Below, piece by piece: positions 36,373 to 49,079 of a stretch of DNA of 64,000 nucleotides (its first letter is position 1; every line of letters starts with the position of its first letter). The position numbers were made by a program, and so were the translations under genes. A model generated the notes under the pieces. It made no database searches, was not told the origin of the DNA, and worked only from the letters and a program-made list of their open reading frames with translations. Source of the DNA: Rotaria sp. Silwood1 (Eukaryota > Rotifera > Eurotatoria > Philodinida > Philodinidae); assembly GCA_905250075.1 (NCBI GenBank), contig CAJNOP010000044.1:925624-989623 (forward strand), in the 5' to 3' direction.

Positions 36373-36968
36373 TGTACACGACAGTCGTTTATCTTCAACG
36401 TATACGTTGATCCTATTTGAACGTACGGCATCGTATACGTTCATCGTATACGATCGTGCTTTTCCGACCTGGGTATCTTAAGCATGCTACAATGTGATTT
36501 AGAAAGTTGATGACTTTGCTCTTTCATATTTTGTAGTGCATCTTCATATTTGACAATTTTTTTACAATGAAGCATTGAACAGTTTTGCAGAAATTTTTAC
36601 CACAGCCTTTCCTTATCAATACAGAAAAATTGTTAAGATTATACATAAAATAATTTCTTATCAGAACTAGCCCATTTCTTCTGGGTCACTCAACAACAAC
36701 ATCAACTGCAATTTAGTAACAGAATCATCAGTGTTACTATGGAGTACTATGTCCATGAGTTTGCCCTTCATGATGATGTTTTTTTTAATTTATCGGTTTC
36801 TCATTGGTTTACATTTTGACGAGTGGTAATTTTTTACTGGCCGTAGTGTAGTGATCGGTGATGGTGTTGTTGGTAGCTTAACACCTATAGACTTTAAAAT
36901 TGAAATGTATATGAAAGTTTATGTCATGATAATAAAAATGAAGAATATATACGATACTCTTATAGATC

Positions 36969-38253
36969 ATGCCACTCTTATTTAACTGGCCATTTCCAGA
37001 AAAACCTACTAGATATTATAAAGCATTATCGACAGTGACGATTGGACTCGTGGGAACATTGAGTAGACTCTGGATGAGTAAGTAAGAAATCATCATATGC
37101 GAAAACAAGTCAGGAAACACAGAGATTTTATTTTTATTCATAGAATATATTACTTCAGTTCGAATTGAGAATGGTAAGAATTCTTATGTAGTTATTTGTC
37201 ATAGAATTTTATTATTGAAAGGTGATATTATTCGCAATGCTGTCCTTCATCGAGATCCGAAACGACCATTAATTACTACGGCTAATCATCATTCTTGTAA
37301 GATCTTTTTCTTAAATATGATTATTAATCATAAAATTTAATAAATAGGTTTGGATGATCCGTTGTTGTTCGGTATATAAACTGTAGTTTTCCTTCTCTTG
37401 AGCATCTTCATTGAATTATTTCTTATTATTTTTTTCGCTGTTTTCATTATTAATCTATATGTTTTGTTATTGTAGGAGGTCTTATGCCATATCGTGTTTT
37501 TTGGAATCGTCAACAAATGCGTTGGTCATTAGGTGCCGATGATATTGTTTTTACAGTAAAAAGACATCAACGTTTCTTCAGTTTGGGTAAAACAATACCA
37601 GTAAAGCGTGGTGATGGAGTTTATCAGCAACCAATGGATTTTGCATTAGAACAAATTAATCAAGGTGATTGGGTGCATATTTTTCCTGAGGGTATTTGAG
37701 TCTTTCATATATGTACTAGTTTTCGTTTTTAATTTATATTTTAGCAAAAGTAAATTTAACAAAAGAATTAATGAGACTTAAATGGGGTAAATTCAGACTA
37801 AAATAAATATTACAATAAAGTAAAAAATTTTAGGTGTTGGTCGTCTTATTGCTGAAGCTAAGATTTGTCCATTAGTTGTTCCGTTCTATCATCTTGGTAG
37901 GAAACATATTGAACAATGATCGTCAATTTTTAGTTTTATTGATTAGGAATGGATTCTGTATTACCTAACGTTGAACCTTATGTTCCTAAAATGGGTCAAA
38001 AAGTAAGTATTTATGTTGGTGAACCACTTATCTTAGATGATCTTGTCGAAAAAATGAAAAAAGAAAATCAATCATTGGTATGAATAAATTAATCAATTGT
38101 TTAATTGAATCTATTTTATTTTTGTAGCAAGAAATACGTAAAGCAGTAACTGATAGAATTCAATTTGAATTCGCAAAATTAAAATCAAAATGTGAAGAAT
38201 TACATCGAGAACATTTAGAAAGTAATTCTTCTTCATCGTCTTCAAAGACTTGA
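36969..38253 (+). CDS. TAFAZZIN: Tafazzin, cardiolipin transacylase
   Basis: Tafazzin remodels cardiolipin acyl chains at mitochondrial membranes. Nine exons: 36969-37077, 37144-37173, 37222-37296, 37349-37372, 37476-37691, 37745-37786, 37834-37896, 37947-38077, 38128-38253; 816 nt, 271 residues, near the short human isoform. The N-terminus [12 protein letters not shown] matches the family. The acyltransferase HX4D motif is NHHSCLDD (His70 to Asp75), interrupted by two introns. [37 protein letters not shown] and GDWVHIFPE follow. After FPE the spliced residue is Ala where most relatives have Gly (FPEG), because the codon spans a splice junction. The Ser-rich C-terminus ends in SSSSKT. Exon 4 is only 24 nt. 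This is one of few plus-strand genes in the middle of the window. Confidence 0.95.
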
Positions 38254-40672
38254 AAATAAAAAGAAGTTTTTTTTTTAAATTTTTTTGTTAGTGTGTCATT
38301 TTGTTTGCTTAGTACTGAAAAGGAGAATAGAAAGTAATGAAAGTTGTATGTCAATAGGAAAACAATGATATTGTATTTTATGATTGACATCTGTTGTTTC
38401 AATATGAAACTTTCAAATTATTCGAACATTAGTGGCTTTACTATTCAACATAATATCATAAAAGATTTTCTTTAGATCGATAAACAATATCAATAATTTA
38501 TATGTTTTAATAAAAAATATTCAATTGCACAATATTCGTAAACGCTGTAGAAAAAAGAAAGAAATGTATCTTTAGTACAAATTTTTCTCAGGTAAGACAT
38601 AAAAAATATAGAAATGAATGTATACTTTAATTGTTTGTTTCACCAGTACATTCATAGATATACCTGTATATGAATGATATGAGTTACAATAGAACGAAAA
38701 CGGTTTAATTACATTCTTTTTTATTCATTTTTAATTCAAATGTTGTAGTTTATCATCATTCATCAATATCTATTCGTCAGAAATACATAGTAATAGCTGT
38801 GATCAAGTGTACTGGAGAAGTATCGGAAAGAATAAATTAAAAATTAGCTTCTTTCATTTTCTGATTTGAAGTTACCGATAAATTTTCGCATGATACTGGC
38901 TGCTGTTGTTAATCGTCTTATTTAAAGGTCTGTTGAGATAATTGAAGGGATATTTTATGCTGAATTAGTAAGTTCACAATTTCACTTTTGATGATATATG
39001 TCTCGTCTTTTTGCTAAGATTTACATTGAATCCTTGAGGCAGAGCAAGTCAGTATAGGTTTCAAATTTCGTTTTAGATCGCATTGCCATTTTATTTTGCT
39101 CTATAGTAAATATTAGACGTTACTATTAAGCTTGTAATTGATGTTTCATTAATAATTGGTAGTATTTTCGATTCAATTCAAGAAAATTACGTTCTTCTGT
39201 CAATCGCACATCATTACTTCTATTTTTTTAATTAATTCTAATTGTATTCGAGGAGCATAACAATGCTTTAATCATGAAAAAATAGTTTCTATATTAAGTA
39301 GTTAATCAATCAACATCATAAAACTGATTCATACAATGTACCTTCTTCGAAATATTTCGTGAAATTTTCCAAATGTCGAACATACTTTATATAAATCGGG
39401 CAATATTCTCAACAATTATATTTCATGTAGTAACTATTTTTATTGTTTTTCTTATAGATTATATCGCTATTGAAAACTCACTTGATCATGTTAATAGTTA
39501 TATTATAAATCCTAATCAATAAATTATTCTTAGTTTATTGTCTAGAATAACAATTAAATCTAAATCAATTGCTGATGTCATATAAAAGTAACAACATTGA
39601 AAAACTTTTGGCATGTAAATCTAATGGACAGTTATTAATCGATTAAAAATTCAATAGTTTACTAAAAATTCCTGTAAGAATCATTTTATTTAATTAAAGA
39701 CAAGTACTATCTATATGCCATTTAATAATTCGAAGCCAGCTATTATTTATTCTTTCAATTACGCCTGAAAATAAAATATTTATTGATTAATAAAGATATT
39801 TTATATTCCAATGTTGCTCATTTTATAGAAATAATGGTTCCATAAATCAACTTAATTTGTCGATGTTGATCAGAAACTCGAGAATTTACAAACTAGTCGT
39901 CATCCAGAAAATGACCTTATAATTGACGATACTTGTCATTTATTGTATAAAGCTGTTTTCGATTGTACTAATGCCACATATTTCAGTTTGAACGAAATTT
40001 CAAAATGTGATTGATGTTCGTTGATAATTAAGATACTTATACTGATTAGACAATAATTTAATATTTTCTTAGTTCACCTAATCCATGGATTAAGCATGTT
40101 CTTGATTTGTCTGAAATTGAAAAAGTTGATCGAAATTCTTAAAGCTTTCACATTAACGTTTGTTTGCTTCAAAATTGATCTTGAAATTAACAATAATAAA
40201 AGTAAACAGTTATTCTATCGTTATCAGGAAAGTAATAATTCAATTAAGGGCGATGATATACTGGTGCCTATTTACGATAACGCCTGATCATTTTTCATGT
40301 AAATGTTAGCGACACAAATAAAGTGGCAGTTATCAATTTATCTCAACATAAGGCATTCATCAATCCCAATTTTAACGATCTATAAATTCTTTTGTTTTTG
40401 ATTGAATTTTAATTGTTAAACTAATAGCTGTATACTCTACATCATAGTCTTAAATTATACTATGGTTTTTTATTTAAATAAAGATTTTTTCGAGATCCAT
40501 AAATAATATTATTATTAAGAAACAGTTCTATCAGTCGAGCAGTAAAAATTTATTGAGTCAGAAAGAAGAAAAATCTTTTATATTCATTATTATCGCTAAC
40601 TACATAATATTAATTATAAAAATTTTAATTATCAAGAGGATTACATGTCACCGATTCATACAATGATGTTTT
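38254..40672. other. Intergenic with possible coding remnants
   Basis: AT-rich sequence. An AATAAA follows the tafazzin stop at once (38255). Fragments near 39860-40287 read like decayed exons and are listed separately. Nothing else recognised. Confidence 0.5.
39860..40287 (+). pseudogene. Possible decayed gene, family unknown
   Basis: Three short open segments look protein-like in codon texture: one around 39865-40015 (HPENDLIIDDTCHLLYKAVF), one after a good acceptor near 40073 (NPWIKHVLDLSEIEKVD), and one ending at 40287 (KQLFYRYQESNNSIKGDD). They do not join into a single frame with usable donors. I recognise no domain. It may be a remnant or chance. Confidence 0.25.
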
Positions 40673-41198
40673 TTATTTACGTAATCTTGCTGGTGTGTAA
40701 AGAGGTGTGTGATATGTAGGTAATGTTGCTGGTGTGTAAAGACGTGTATGATATGTACGCATTGTTTGTATATGCGGAGTTGGTGGTTGTGTTGGCAATG
40801 GATTTCTTTTACTTTCATAACCACCACCAATTTCCCATTGCTGAAAATCTCTCCATGTACTTAATCTTGGACAAAAACGTTTACCTAGTATTGAACATTT
40901 TTCTTCATAAGCTTTACGAGCTTCACGTTTTTGCTCTTCACATTTGGTCTTGCCTGGATGAAGGAAACTACGCCGATCACGAAAAAGAAATTGTAAAGCT
41001 TCATTTGATTTAACTTTAAAAAAAACGATAGAATTAAGAAAAACAATTTATGATATAATATACTCACTTTGAAATTCATCCGAATCTAAATCTGCAAACG
41101 TGCTAACAATTAGAAAAAGAAGAAAATATATCCACTAAATTAACAAATAACAAGATAAAAAAGCAATGAAAGATGAGATAGTTAAAACGTACCTTCAT
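40673..41198 (-). CDS. Small secreted protein of unknown function
   Basis: Three exons on the minus strand: 41198-41193, 41134-41068, 41013-40673; 414 nt, 137 residues. The first coding exon holds only two codons (Met-Lys) before a GTACGT donor. Joining it to exon 2 gives a signal peptide, MKWIYFLLFLIVSTFAD. The mature part is basic with three Cys (in KTKCEEQ, EEKCSILG and KRFCPRL) and a Trp-containing segment (STWRDFQQWEIGGGYE). The C-terminus repeats a unit close to TYHTRLYTPA twice. I recognise no family. Support is the clean splice sites, the signal peptide and codon use like the neighbours. Confidence 0.65.
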
Positions 41199-43223
41199 AA
41201 TCGTTTATATTTCAGCGAATAATACTAACAGAATATTTGTTTTTTCCTAGCTATTCCTAAACGCCTAGTCAATGACACAAATAAATATAAAGGAAAGTTG
41301 TTGAAAACTATCATTAACTTTAGAGCACAGTAATTATCGGATAGAAGGTGGAGAGTATTTATCACAGAATTTACTGTGTCTATCGAATAAATATATTTAC
41401 TGGAAAACTTTCAAGTGGCAATGATAAATTGGTAAACATTGACTGATGTATCTGATGAATTAATGTTTATTATTCAACTTATTTAGAATTTTAGTAATTA
41501 CAATTCTTGGAAAAGATATCATGCTTTTCTGATATAACTGTTCAATGGCGGGCAAATGAATGACAATTGTCAATCATATGAACTCATCAAATACATATTT
41601 TCCTAAATAAAACTGATATATTTTTCTGATAGTTGGCTATGAATGACTTTTCTATCTCACATTACTTACATTTTCTTTTTTTTTAGTGTGTGTCCGCATC
41701 TATTCTTTGATTGATGTTAACTTTCCAAGTAGTTGCGTTATATATGAAATTTTAGTGTTTATCGTAATGAAGCATAAACAGTACACTACGATTTTCAAAT
41801 TATTCATTAAAATTTTTACTTGCTTCATCGGCTAAAACCTTTACTTATTTCATTTGCACTTAAATGATCTCCTCAACGCATAATCAAACTCAAGTCATCC
41901 ATAGGTTATTGTTAAGATTTGCTAATCTAGTTCTTTCAAGAGTGCTAAATGTGGAATGTACGTTTCTCTAATGGCCCTCCTATCCGTTCCAAATCATCTA
42001 CGACATTTCAGGCTTTTAGATCTTATCCATCGTTGTCTTTTGTCATTTTCTTAATACTATGCAAGACAAAGTCCGCTCATCTATGTTGGTTTTGCAGATG
42101 AGCATATATGATATATAATTGTACTTAATTAGAAAATGGATTCAACTTATAAGAAAAGTCGTTACTCTTTTAACGCGGTTGCAAGAACACTTAATATTTT
42201 TAGATGTTATAATCATGAATTTATTTCTATTATATGAACAACAAAATTTCATGTTTGAACGTGCAGTCCATTCAGATTTGTCCCCAAGCACTACAATTCA
42301 AAGAAGTTAATAGTGTTGTTTCAGGAAAAATATACGATAATTTTTATTGCATATACATATTAATAGAAGATGCTATGAGCCTATTTTCATCAGCATTTCA
42401 ATCTTTCTCATATGTTTACATCAGTATATAATGTTGTGTTCAACAAACACACTCTTGACGCATTGACCACTGAAAGCAGTTTCATCTTTAATTGAGCTGT
42501 TATCTACTGACGAGACTTGAACAAAACCGATTTCACCTTTTATTGGACTTTATCGGTAGTGCTAGATCATGGTTCTATGATAATTATATGAAACAGTCGG
42601 TGTACTCGAAAGTTGGATGGTTATCAATCAATCACTGGATAGATTAAGATCATTCAAATTAAAGTTGTGACAAAGCAATTATGCTACTTGTTTCATGAAA
42701 ACTAGTTTAATGAAGTCCATCACATTAGAACTTCACAAAACAGTAGTCGATCAATAGTTATCTATCGAAAATTTTCACTGAGAAAGAATTGGCAGGCTCC
42801 AATCCGTTGGAGTCCTTTGAAGTCTCATGAAATCCTTCGTAATTCTATAAAAGTTTATCCTAAAAATTAAAGTCTATTGTATATTTATTTTTTCCATCAA
42901 TAATGATATCAAATGGCATAGATATTAACTTTAGCTTTGAAGCGAACATAAGCTATTTTTCTATCATCTGCGTGAGATAAACTTACTAATTCTACAACTT
43001 TAAATAAAACAAAATACCGCTTATTGAAAAAGACAAGCAAAAATGTATTACATAAAGAAAAAGATATTTATTCTTGTTCATGGGTCTGTATTATTCAAGG
43101 TAATCTGACATTTGAAAGTTTACTTTGTTCGCCTGTTAATGGCTAGCAGGTAGACTATTTCCATAAATATTTTGTATCATGCTTTACTGAAACTTCAAAA
43201 ATAAGGCTGTTACATGTGATGTT

Positions 43224-43454
43224 TCAATTTATTGCACGCTTATACTCCAAAAAAGTCTTTTTTCTTGTGATGGTGATGAACTTTGGAGTAGCATCTTGTT
43301 CGTCTTTATTCATGTGATCATCCTTCAAGGAAAGACTATTATTATTATCAGCAGTAGCATTGTTGAAATTCTTTGTTGTTTTGCCATCATCATCCGCAGC
43401 TATTTCAAAGTCTTTATCGTCTAAATTGGCCATTGGAGATGAGTAGTTGTACAT
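43224..43454 (-). CDS. Hypothetical acidic ORF, doubtful
   Basis: 76 codons, very hydrophilic and Asp/Asn/Lys-rich (LDDKDFEIAADDDGKTTK), ending in a basic KRAIN. No domain. It could be a last exon, since CAAAG precedes its first ATG, but I could not find a partner exon. Chance ORF is quite possible. Confidence 0.2.
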   Translation of the reverse strand: MYNYSSPMANLDDKDFEIAADDDGKTTKNFNNATADNNNSLSLKDDHMNKDEQDATPKFITITRKKTFLEYKRAIN

Positions 43455-44758
43455 CTTTGAATTTGTATTTAATTGTCCAAATACATATTCATTAAATGGC
43501 TTTAAACTAAGAACATTTTATTTTTGCAATAAATTCGACATTTCTAAGCCAATACCTATATCGATTGCTTCATATTATGCATCAGTGATCACTTGTTTTA
43601 AATTATTTGTTTACAGTTTGACCGACATATATGCTGGTTTCTAAAAATATATCTCCTGTTATTGTTTTGTGTTGTTTACATTACATTAATTGTTTTGAAT
43701 TCGATCCGTGTGAACCATAGTTGACATAGAAAAACCATACACCAAACAGATCAGAGTCATAAAATTCAATTTTACGAAATGTAGCATTTCTTGAATGAAA
43801 ACATTTCCGTTCTCAAATAATAAATATTATTAACACACTAAATTACGCTCAGCAGTAATTGTTTTTTCAATACAGACCATCATAATCATTTTAATATCTA
43901 ACCGTAGAGCAAAGTTCCTCGAGTTTTAATGGTATCATTCAAGTTTTATATAGATCATTATATGTTAATGCAAAGCAACAGCTAAAGTTTAAGAGATGCT
44001 TACAGATAATGTCGGATTTTGTTCAACTATAATCAAATTTGGTATATGTTCCATTATCATTATTATCGTGTATATGAATAATCGATATAAATTGTTTTCT
44101 AAGACATAACTTAGCTGTTGATAATAATAAATGGTTACGCCATTCAGTAGCCAAATGTATTGTATCTTGAGAAAACAATGACAATTGTTGTTTCCGTAGA
44201 TAAACCCAACGTCAGGGTGATGTTGCTTGTATTTGAAAAGGTTGCGAATTGACAACCACACTACACTATCACCCATACCCACACCCTTAAGTATTTCCCT
44301 AAATTTGCAGCAAAGATTCGAAGTTGATTACATCATCCCCGATTACTTGGTAAAAGACCAATTCATAGAAAAGCACCATTCAAATACTTTCTTCTATTAA
44401 CACTAATGATTTAGAGTCGATCACATCATCGATGAACATAAGATGGAGAAATAATTCATAGGAAACAGCTACTTAGATGTTTACTTGAATTCGAAGCAAT
44501 GTTTTGCGGAGGATTATATCCTCGAAGAATACTGAATGAATGAATAATTCATACCAAACATCTATTTAAATATTTTCTTGAACTTTTAGCAATGATTCGA
44601 GGTTCATTATATCATTGACGAATATTTGATCACGGAATAGTTCATATTAAGAAACAATTGGAATTTTTGTTAGAGCTCGAACGAAAGAGTTTGAGTTGAA
44701 TATATGATTGGTCCTGAGTGCTACAAGTTTAAGGTTAATAAATAAACCATAGCTTTGT

Positions 44759-44992
44759 TCATTGTTTGACGTATAAGCGTCTAAAATCTGTATTGTCAAC
44801 CGTAGCTACTTTCATCATATAAATTGTTGCCAACAACGGCATAAGAATAGCCATAGAGCTTGCCGAAATAATCTGCTCTTTCGTTGTGGGTTGCTTTTCA
44901 GCGTTTGAGAAGAAAGTGGTAGATGTACGTAAATAACTATTGAAATGGTACAGATGTGCTTCGGCTTTATATATTCGCTGACAGCTTAGCAC
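44759..44992 (-). CDS. Hypothetical small ORF with one hydrophobic segment, doubtful
   Basis: 77 codons with a hydrophobic stretch, ASSMAILMPLLATIYMMK. A TATATAAAG box lies inside the 5' part near 44970, so real translation may start at the internal ATG near 44855, giving a 31-residue peptide that begins like a signal peptide. No family recognised. Confidence 0.2.
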   Translation of the reverse strand: MLSCQRIYKAEAHLYHFNSYLRTSTTFFSNAEKQPTTKEQIISASSMAILMPLLATIYMMKVATVDNTDFRRLYVKQ

Positions 44993-47900
44993 ATAGAAGG
45001 TTGCAAAACAAGGTTTTTATTTTCATGGATGGTAAGAGAGATTGGTTTGTATTTACTGACAAAGAAGGACACATCTTGTGGTGTCTTCTCGAAGAGAGAG
45101 ACGGTAATTTTTTTCAGAGAGAGATTCATTTTTTCTTACTCCTACAGAGAGATTTTTTCTCGTAGGAATACGTACGTATCGCTACTAATCAATGCAAGGT
45201 GATGTACATACATTCATAATGATTGTTGTTTGTTCACCGAAGCTTCGAGCGCTATTTGCCGTTCGATAGGCTTTTTCGTCTTTTTTTTTCAATCACATGT
45301 GACTTTCAATGATAGCAAAGAACCATATAATCAAGGACAATGCATCTATCACATATATTAAACTGTGAGGTATTTTTTATTCTGTACAAATAAAAAACGA
45401 CGTCTCTTATTCATGGTCTCAAAGAGGATAGGAAGACGAATGTATTGACGTGTGACTATTAACGAAAATGTAAATAGTAACGACCAATAGAAAGTAATAT
45501 CATAAAAGGTAGCTGATGAATGAGAGACCTTCAAGACGATGCACAATTAAAATAAGAAGTTATTCATGTGTGATCAGAAAGAGAGAAAGATGAGACGAAG
45601 GCTTATTACTTTTTTGTCTCATTCTCTTATTCGATTTCTGAACGTCTCTCGCGTGAAATCTAATAAACGCACAATATGAACTTTGAATCAACTGATATGT
45701 AGATGACAGAGATATGTTAGAAGAGTTTAAAATCTAGGTGAGATCGAAACAATATTTTTATAATTTTCTAGTAAGAAACATCACTTATGTATCAAAATAT
45801 AATATGTTTTATACAGTGAGTAAGTTTTTTCTTGTCTTTCGGCAACGAGTATAAATTGTTATTGTAATTTCTTTTAGAATAATGAGCACATGAAGACCTT
45901 GAATGATTAGTTAAAGTCGATGAAACAATAAATATATTCTTTTTATAAGTGAATCAGTGTTTTTTTTGTAGTTTTTACAAAAAATATCATTTTTTTTATT
46001 TTTCTTTTCTGCTGATATGCACATTGAGTGGTTCGTGACTGTTCAACAATTAATAAATAAACTTTTTCACCTCATTATTAAAAAAAAAATTTCCATTCAG
46101 GATTATTATATAAATGATTAAATATTAAAAACTGAAATTTCATATGGTATTTTATGGTTTTTTTTTAAAGAATTGAATCGAATATATCACGAGCAGGGGC
46201 GGAATTATGGAGCTTTCCAAAAGTAAAGACGTCTTACATCACGTATGTTTTATATCATTACAATATGAGAGCATAATAAATGATTGTCAGTGCTAATGAA
46301 AATGAAACCTAATTTTTTTCTCTAAACAGATTAATTGATGGTATATGGTACATAATATTTCTTATAGAAAAAAATTAGTATTTGATGAGTGCCATGGAAT
46401 TATTTAAGTTCAAACACTACAATAGATAAATATTTTCAAAATGATACATTAAATAATTCGAGATAAAGCAATTATCTTATATTCCAATAATATCAAAACT
46501 TGAATACAACAATAAACATCAACTACTATATGACTCAGGCTAATCTAAATAATAGAACATTCATAAAATTGAAATACACACAACAAAAATCGCCATCTTT
46601 TATAAGTATAATATAAAAAATTAAAAGCAAATATTTTTTTCGATCGTTTTGTTTAGTGTGAGGCGTTTTTGTGAGGTCTTTTTTAAATGAATTATGCCAT
46701 ATTATTTATGAATCTTTATATTTCTCATAAAATCTTTTATTGTCTAAGAGAGTTTTTTACAATTGTTTCATGCATTGTAAGCGCAATAGGATTCTTATAC
46801 CAACTATGACAGATTCAAATCAATCTTTTACTCTCCATTCTTACTCTATAGCAATCGATTTGCCCAAATAAAATTAATTTTTTTTTAAATACTTGTCTAA
46901 TAAGAATGATTAAAGGACGACGTGTTTCATCTTATTTACAGTCAATTATAGTAATTCAGATCATTTGAAAGAAAAATGAGTGCATTTTAATCATTTTTCA
47001 ATGATACTGTGTCAGGAAAAAGCTTGTTTACTTCAACCAGAGTGTGCATGTAGATGTGGCAGTGGGTGAAGGAAAAACTCACATCCACATAAAAAAATGC
47101 TACTTTGTTGATAGTTATTAGATTTCAAAATTCGATTAAAACTTCATTAAATTAGTACTAAAATATTAGTGTACATGTTCTTCGTGTTGATATATGATTC
47201 AAGAAGGTTGGTCGAAGAAATTAAGAGTAGAGGGTAGGTATGTCACGATATCGACCCTGTTTGGTATTGACTGGTAAAGGTATTGGATGACATTTAATAT
47301 CAGTTTCTGTGAGGACAAACATTAGTCAATGCCATTAGTGCTCAACACCAAGGCTTCAATACCGTATTGGAATTATGACATTTCCAGTGGATGAATTTAA
47401 TCTAATATATGAACACAAGATTAAGGTTTTTCTATTTTCTCTCTGGCAATCTATGACTATCAGCGCCTATGTAGTTATATGAAATAAACCTTTTACCGTA
47501 CTGATGTTTAATAAGAAACGTTAATGAATATCTTTTTAATATTCATGTTCAGAACCTAGAACTATTCAACATTTCGACTTTTCTTTCATTTTGATGCATC
47601 CTGTCTGAAGTATTTATATTCTTTTTTTTTGCCTATCCTTACCGAGGAAAATAGCTGGAGTCGATATTTTTATCTTATCTTGACTTAGTTCTTGAGATGC
47701 AGGGTGATACAGAATTTCACATTCTATTGAAATATAGACTTACTTTCAAATTAAGTTATCTTTCAGTGAAAATAAAGCTGAAAAACTGAATCGACAGAAA
47801 ATAGATAATGTAATGGAGAGGAATCTAAAGATTGGAACATCTATATTGTTCTAAAATTTTTTTACCAAATAAGTACAATTCAATATGTACATATATTGGA

Positions 47901-49079
47901 TTTTAAAGAATTTCATGGGTTATCAGAATATAGAATTATTTCTTCAAAAGCATCAATTTATAAAAATGAGTTATGAAAAATATCATATGCAAGTATTTTT
48001 TCAAACGAAGGTTTTCGACAAAAAGACAACAATTTCAATTCAACGCCTATTTGAAAAGATTGCTCGATGCATTTTGATGTGCTCTTTCACATGAGACTAC
48101 TCTCGAGTTACTCTATTGTGCTGATTCGATCAACTTGTCATATACACATGGGCATGCTTCCGAAATAGTATATGGTATCTAGCAAAAATTATCCAATGAT
48201 GAAGTACTTTTATTACTGTGAGAAAGTAGTTCACGTTTGATGGTATCTATGATGAAAATATCTCGATGATACCTTTTGTTGTTTCTTAGAAAATGAAAAT
48301 TTACTGGAATGTATTGCACTACAAGAAATTCCAATTTTGTCTAAGTAATAATACTTTCAAGGTCTATTTCTTCAGAATAGTTTGCCCGTTTTAGCTGAAA
48401 TTTTCAGTTTCTTCTTAGCTTTACTAGATCTATCTATTGTAAAAATATCAGTCAAATCGGTGAGACCGACTGAGCAATGTAGATCATAGCTGATACGCGA
48501 TGTCTCTTAGAGACTGAACTCAGGTCGAGAGACGAATCTGGGGTAGGATTACTGCCAAAACAGTGTCGAAAAGCCAGTATTTTCCCCCTAACCTCTCTTT
48601 TGCTCGATGACTCCTGCTAAAAGCATCGCCATTTGATATAAAATAAAATTCTGCAAGTAAAAAAATCGGCTAGAAGTCCAAGACAGGTCTGCAAATAAAT
48701 CAGGGTTAGAAATACTCGCATCCGGTGCTAACTTTATTTACGTTGTTCATACATATTTAGAGTTAGTCTTTTCAGAAAATTATAAAATCTCGATTTAAAA
48801 TTTATTCAGTAATTTGAAAATACTTTTATTCTGTAGACAATTCGATTTTGATATGACATTGTTCTCAATAGTCATTATTTTTTTTATTTCCTATCTGAAA
48901 AAAATGAACAAACAAGTTTTTTTTTTGCTCTCATCGGGCTTGTATACAAAAAAAAGATGAACAATAACAAACGAACAAAACAATAACGACACATAAAAAA
49001 AAAGTTCATAGAAGACCATATGATTCATGTTTCCATATTATTATTTCCTAAAATGAAGAAGCAAATAGATATAAATACA

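Larger units (their letters stand above)
33597..36476. mobile_element. 2.9-kb foldback element
   Basis: The left end ATACCCCGGACG and right end TCGGAAAAGC side reading CGACCTGGGTAT form short diverged terminal inverted repeats, perhaps with a TA target duplication. Inside them are copies of TCGTATACGA (near 33632, 33694, 36441). Inner arms at about 34065-34330 and 35630-35910 are clear reverse complements: CAGACTGAATGTTTC against GAAACATTCAGCCTG, GATCATATAAGATCC against GGATCTTATATGATC, TTATTCGAGAATAGTTG against CAACAATTCTCGAATAA. The centre is a hairpin array. No transposase ORF is visible, so it looks non-autonomous. Confidence 0.8.
41199..49079. other. Long gene-poor region
   Basis: Nearly 8 kb of AT-rich DNA. 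I see two weak minus-strand ORFs (listed below), a lone CAGGGGCGG motif at 46194 resembling a hAT terminus, and a stretch near 48400-48620 whose phrasing (GCTGAAATTTTCAG, AGATCTATCTATT) recalls the foldback elements elsewhere in the window. No exon chain was found. Confidence 0.5.

Noticed and set aside
44956..45165. Plus-strand ORF with DGKRDWFVFTDKEGH
   Set aside because: Looks protein-like for some 25 residues but then runs into repeat-derived sequence, with no splice partner and no family.
46194..46202. CAGGGGCGG, like a hAT transposon end
   Set aside because: No matching inverted end or 8-bp duplication was found nearby.
48390..48620. Possible single arm of a foldback element
   Set aside because: Only short phrases are shared with the MITE arms; no inverted partner or terminal motif was found.
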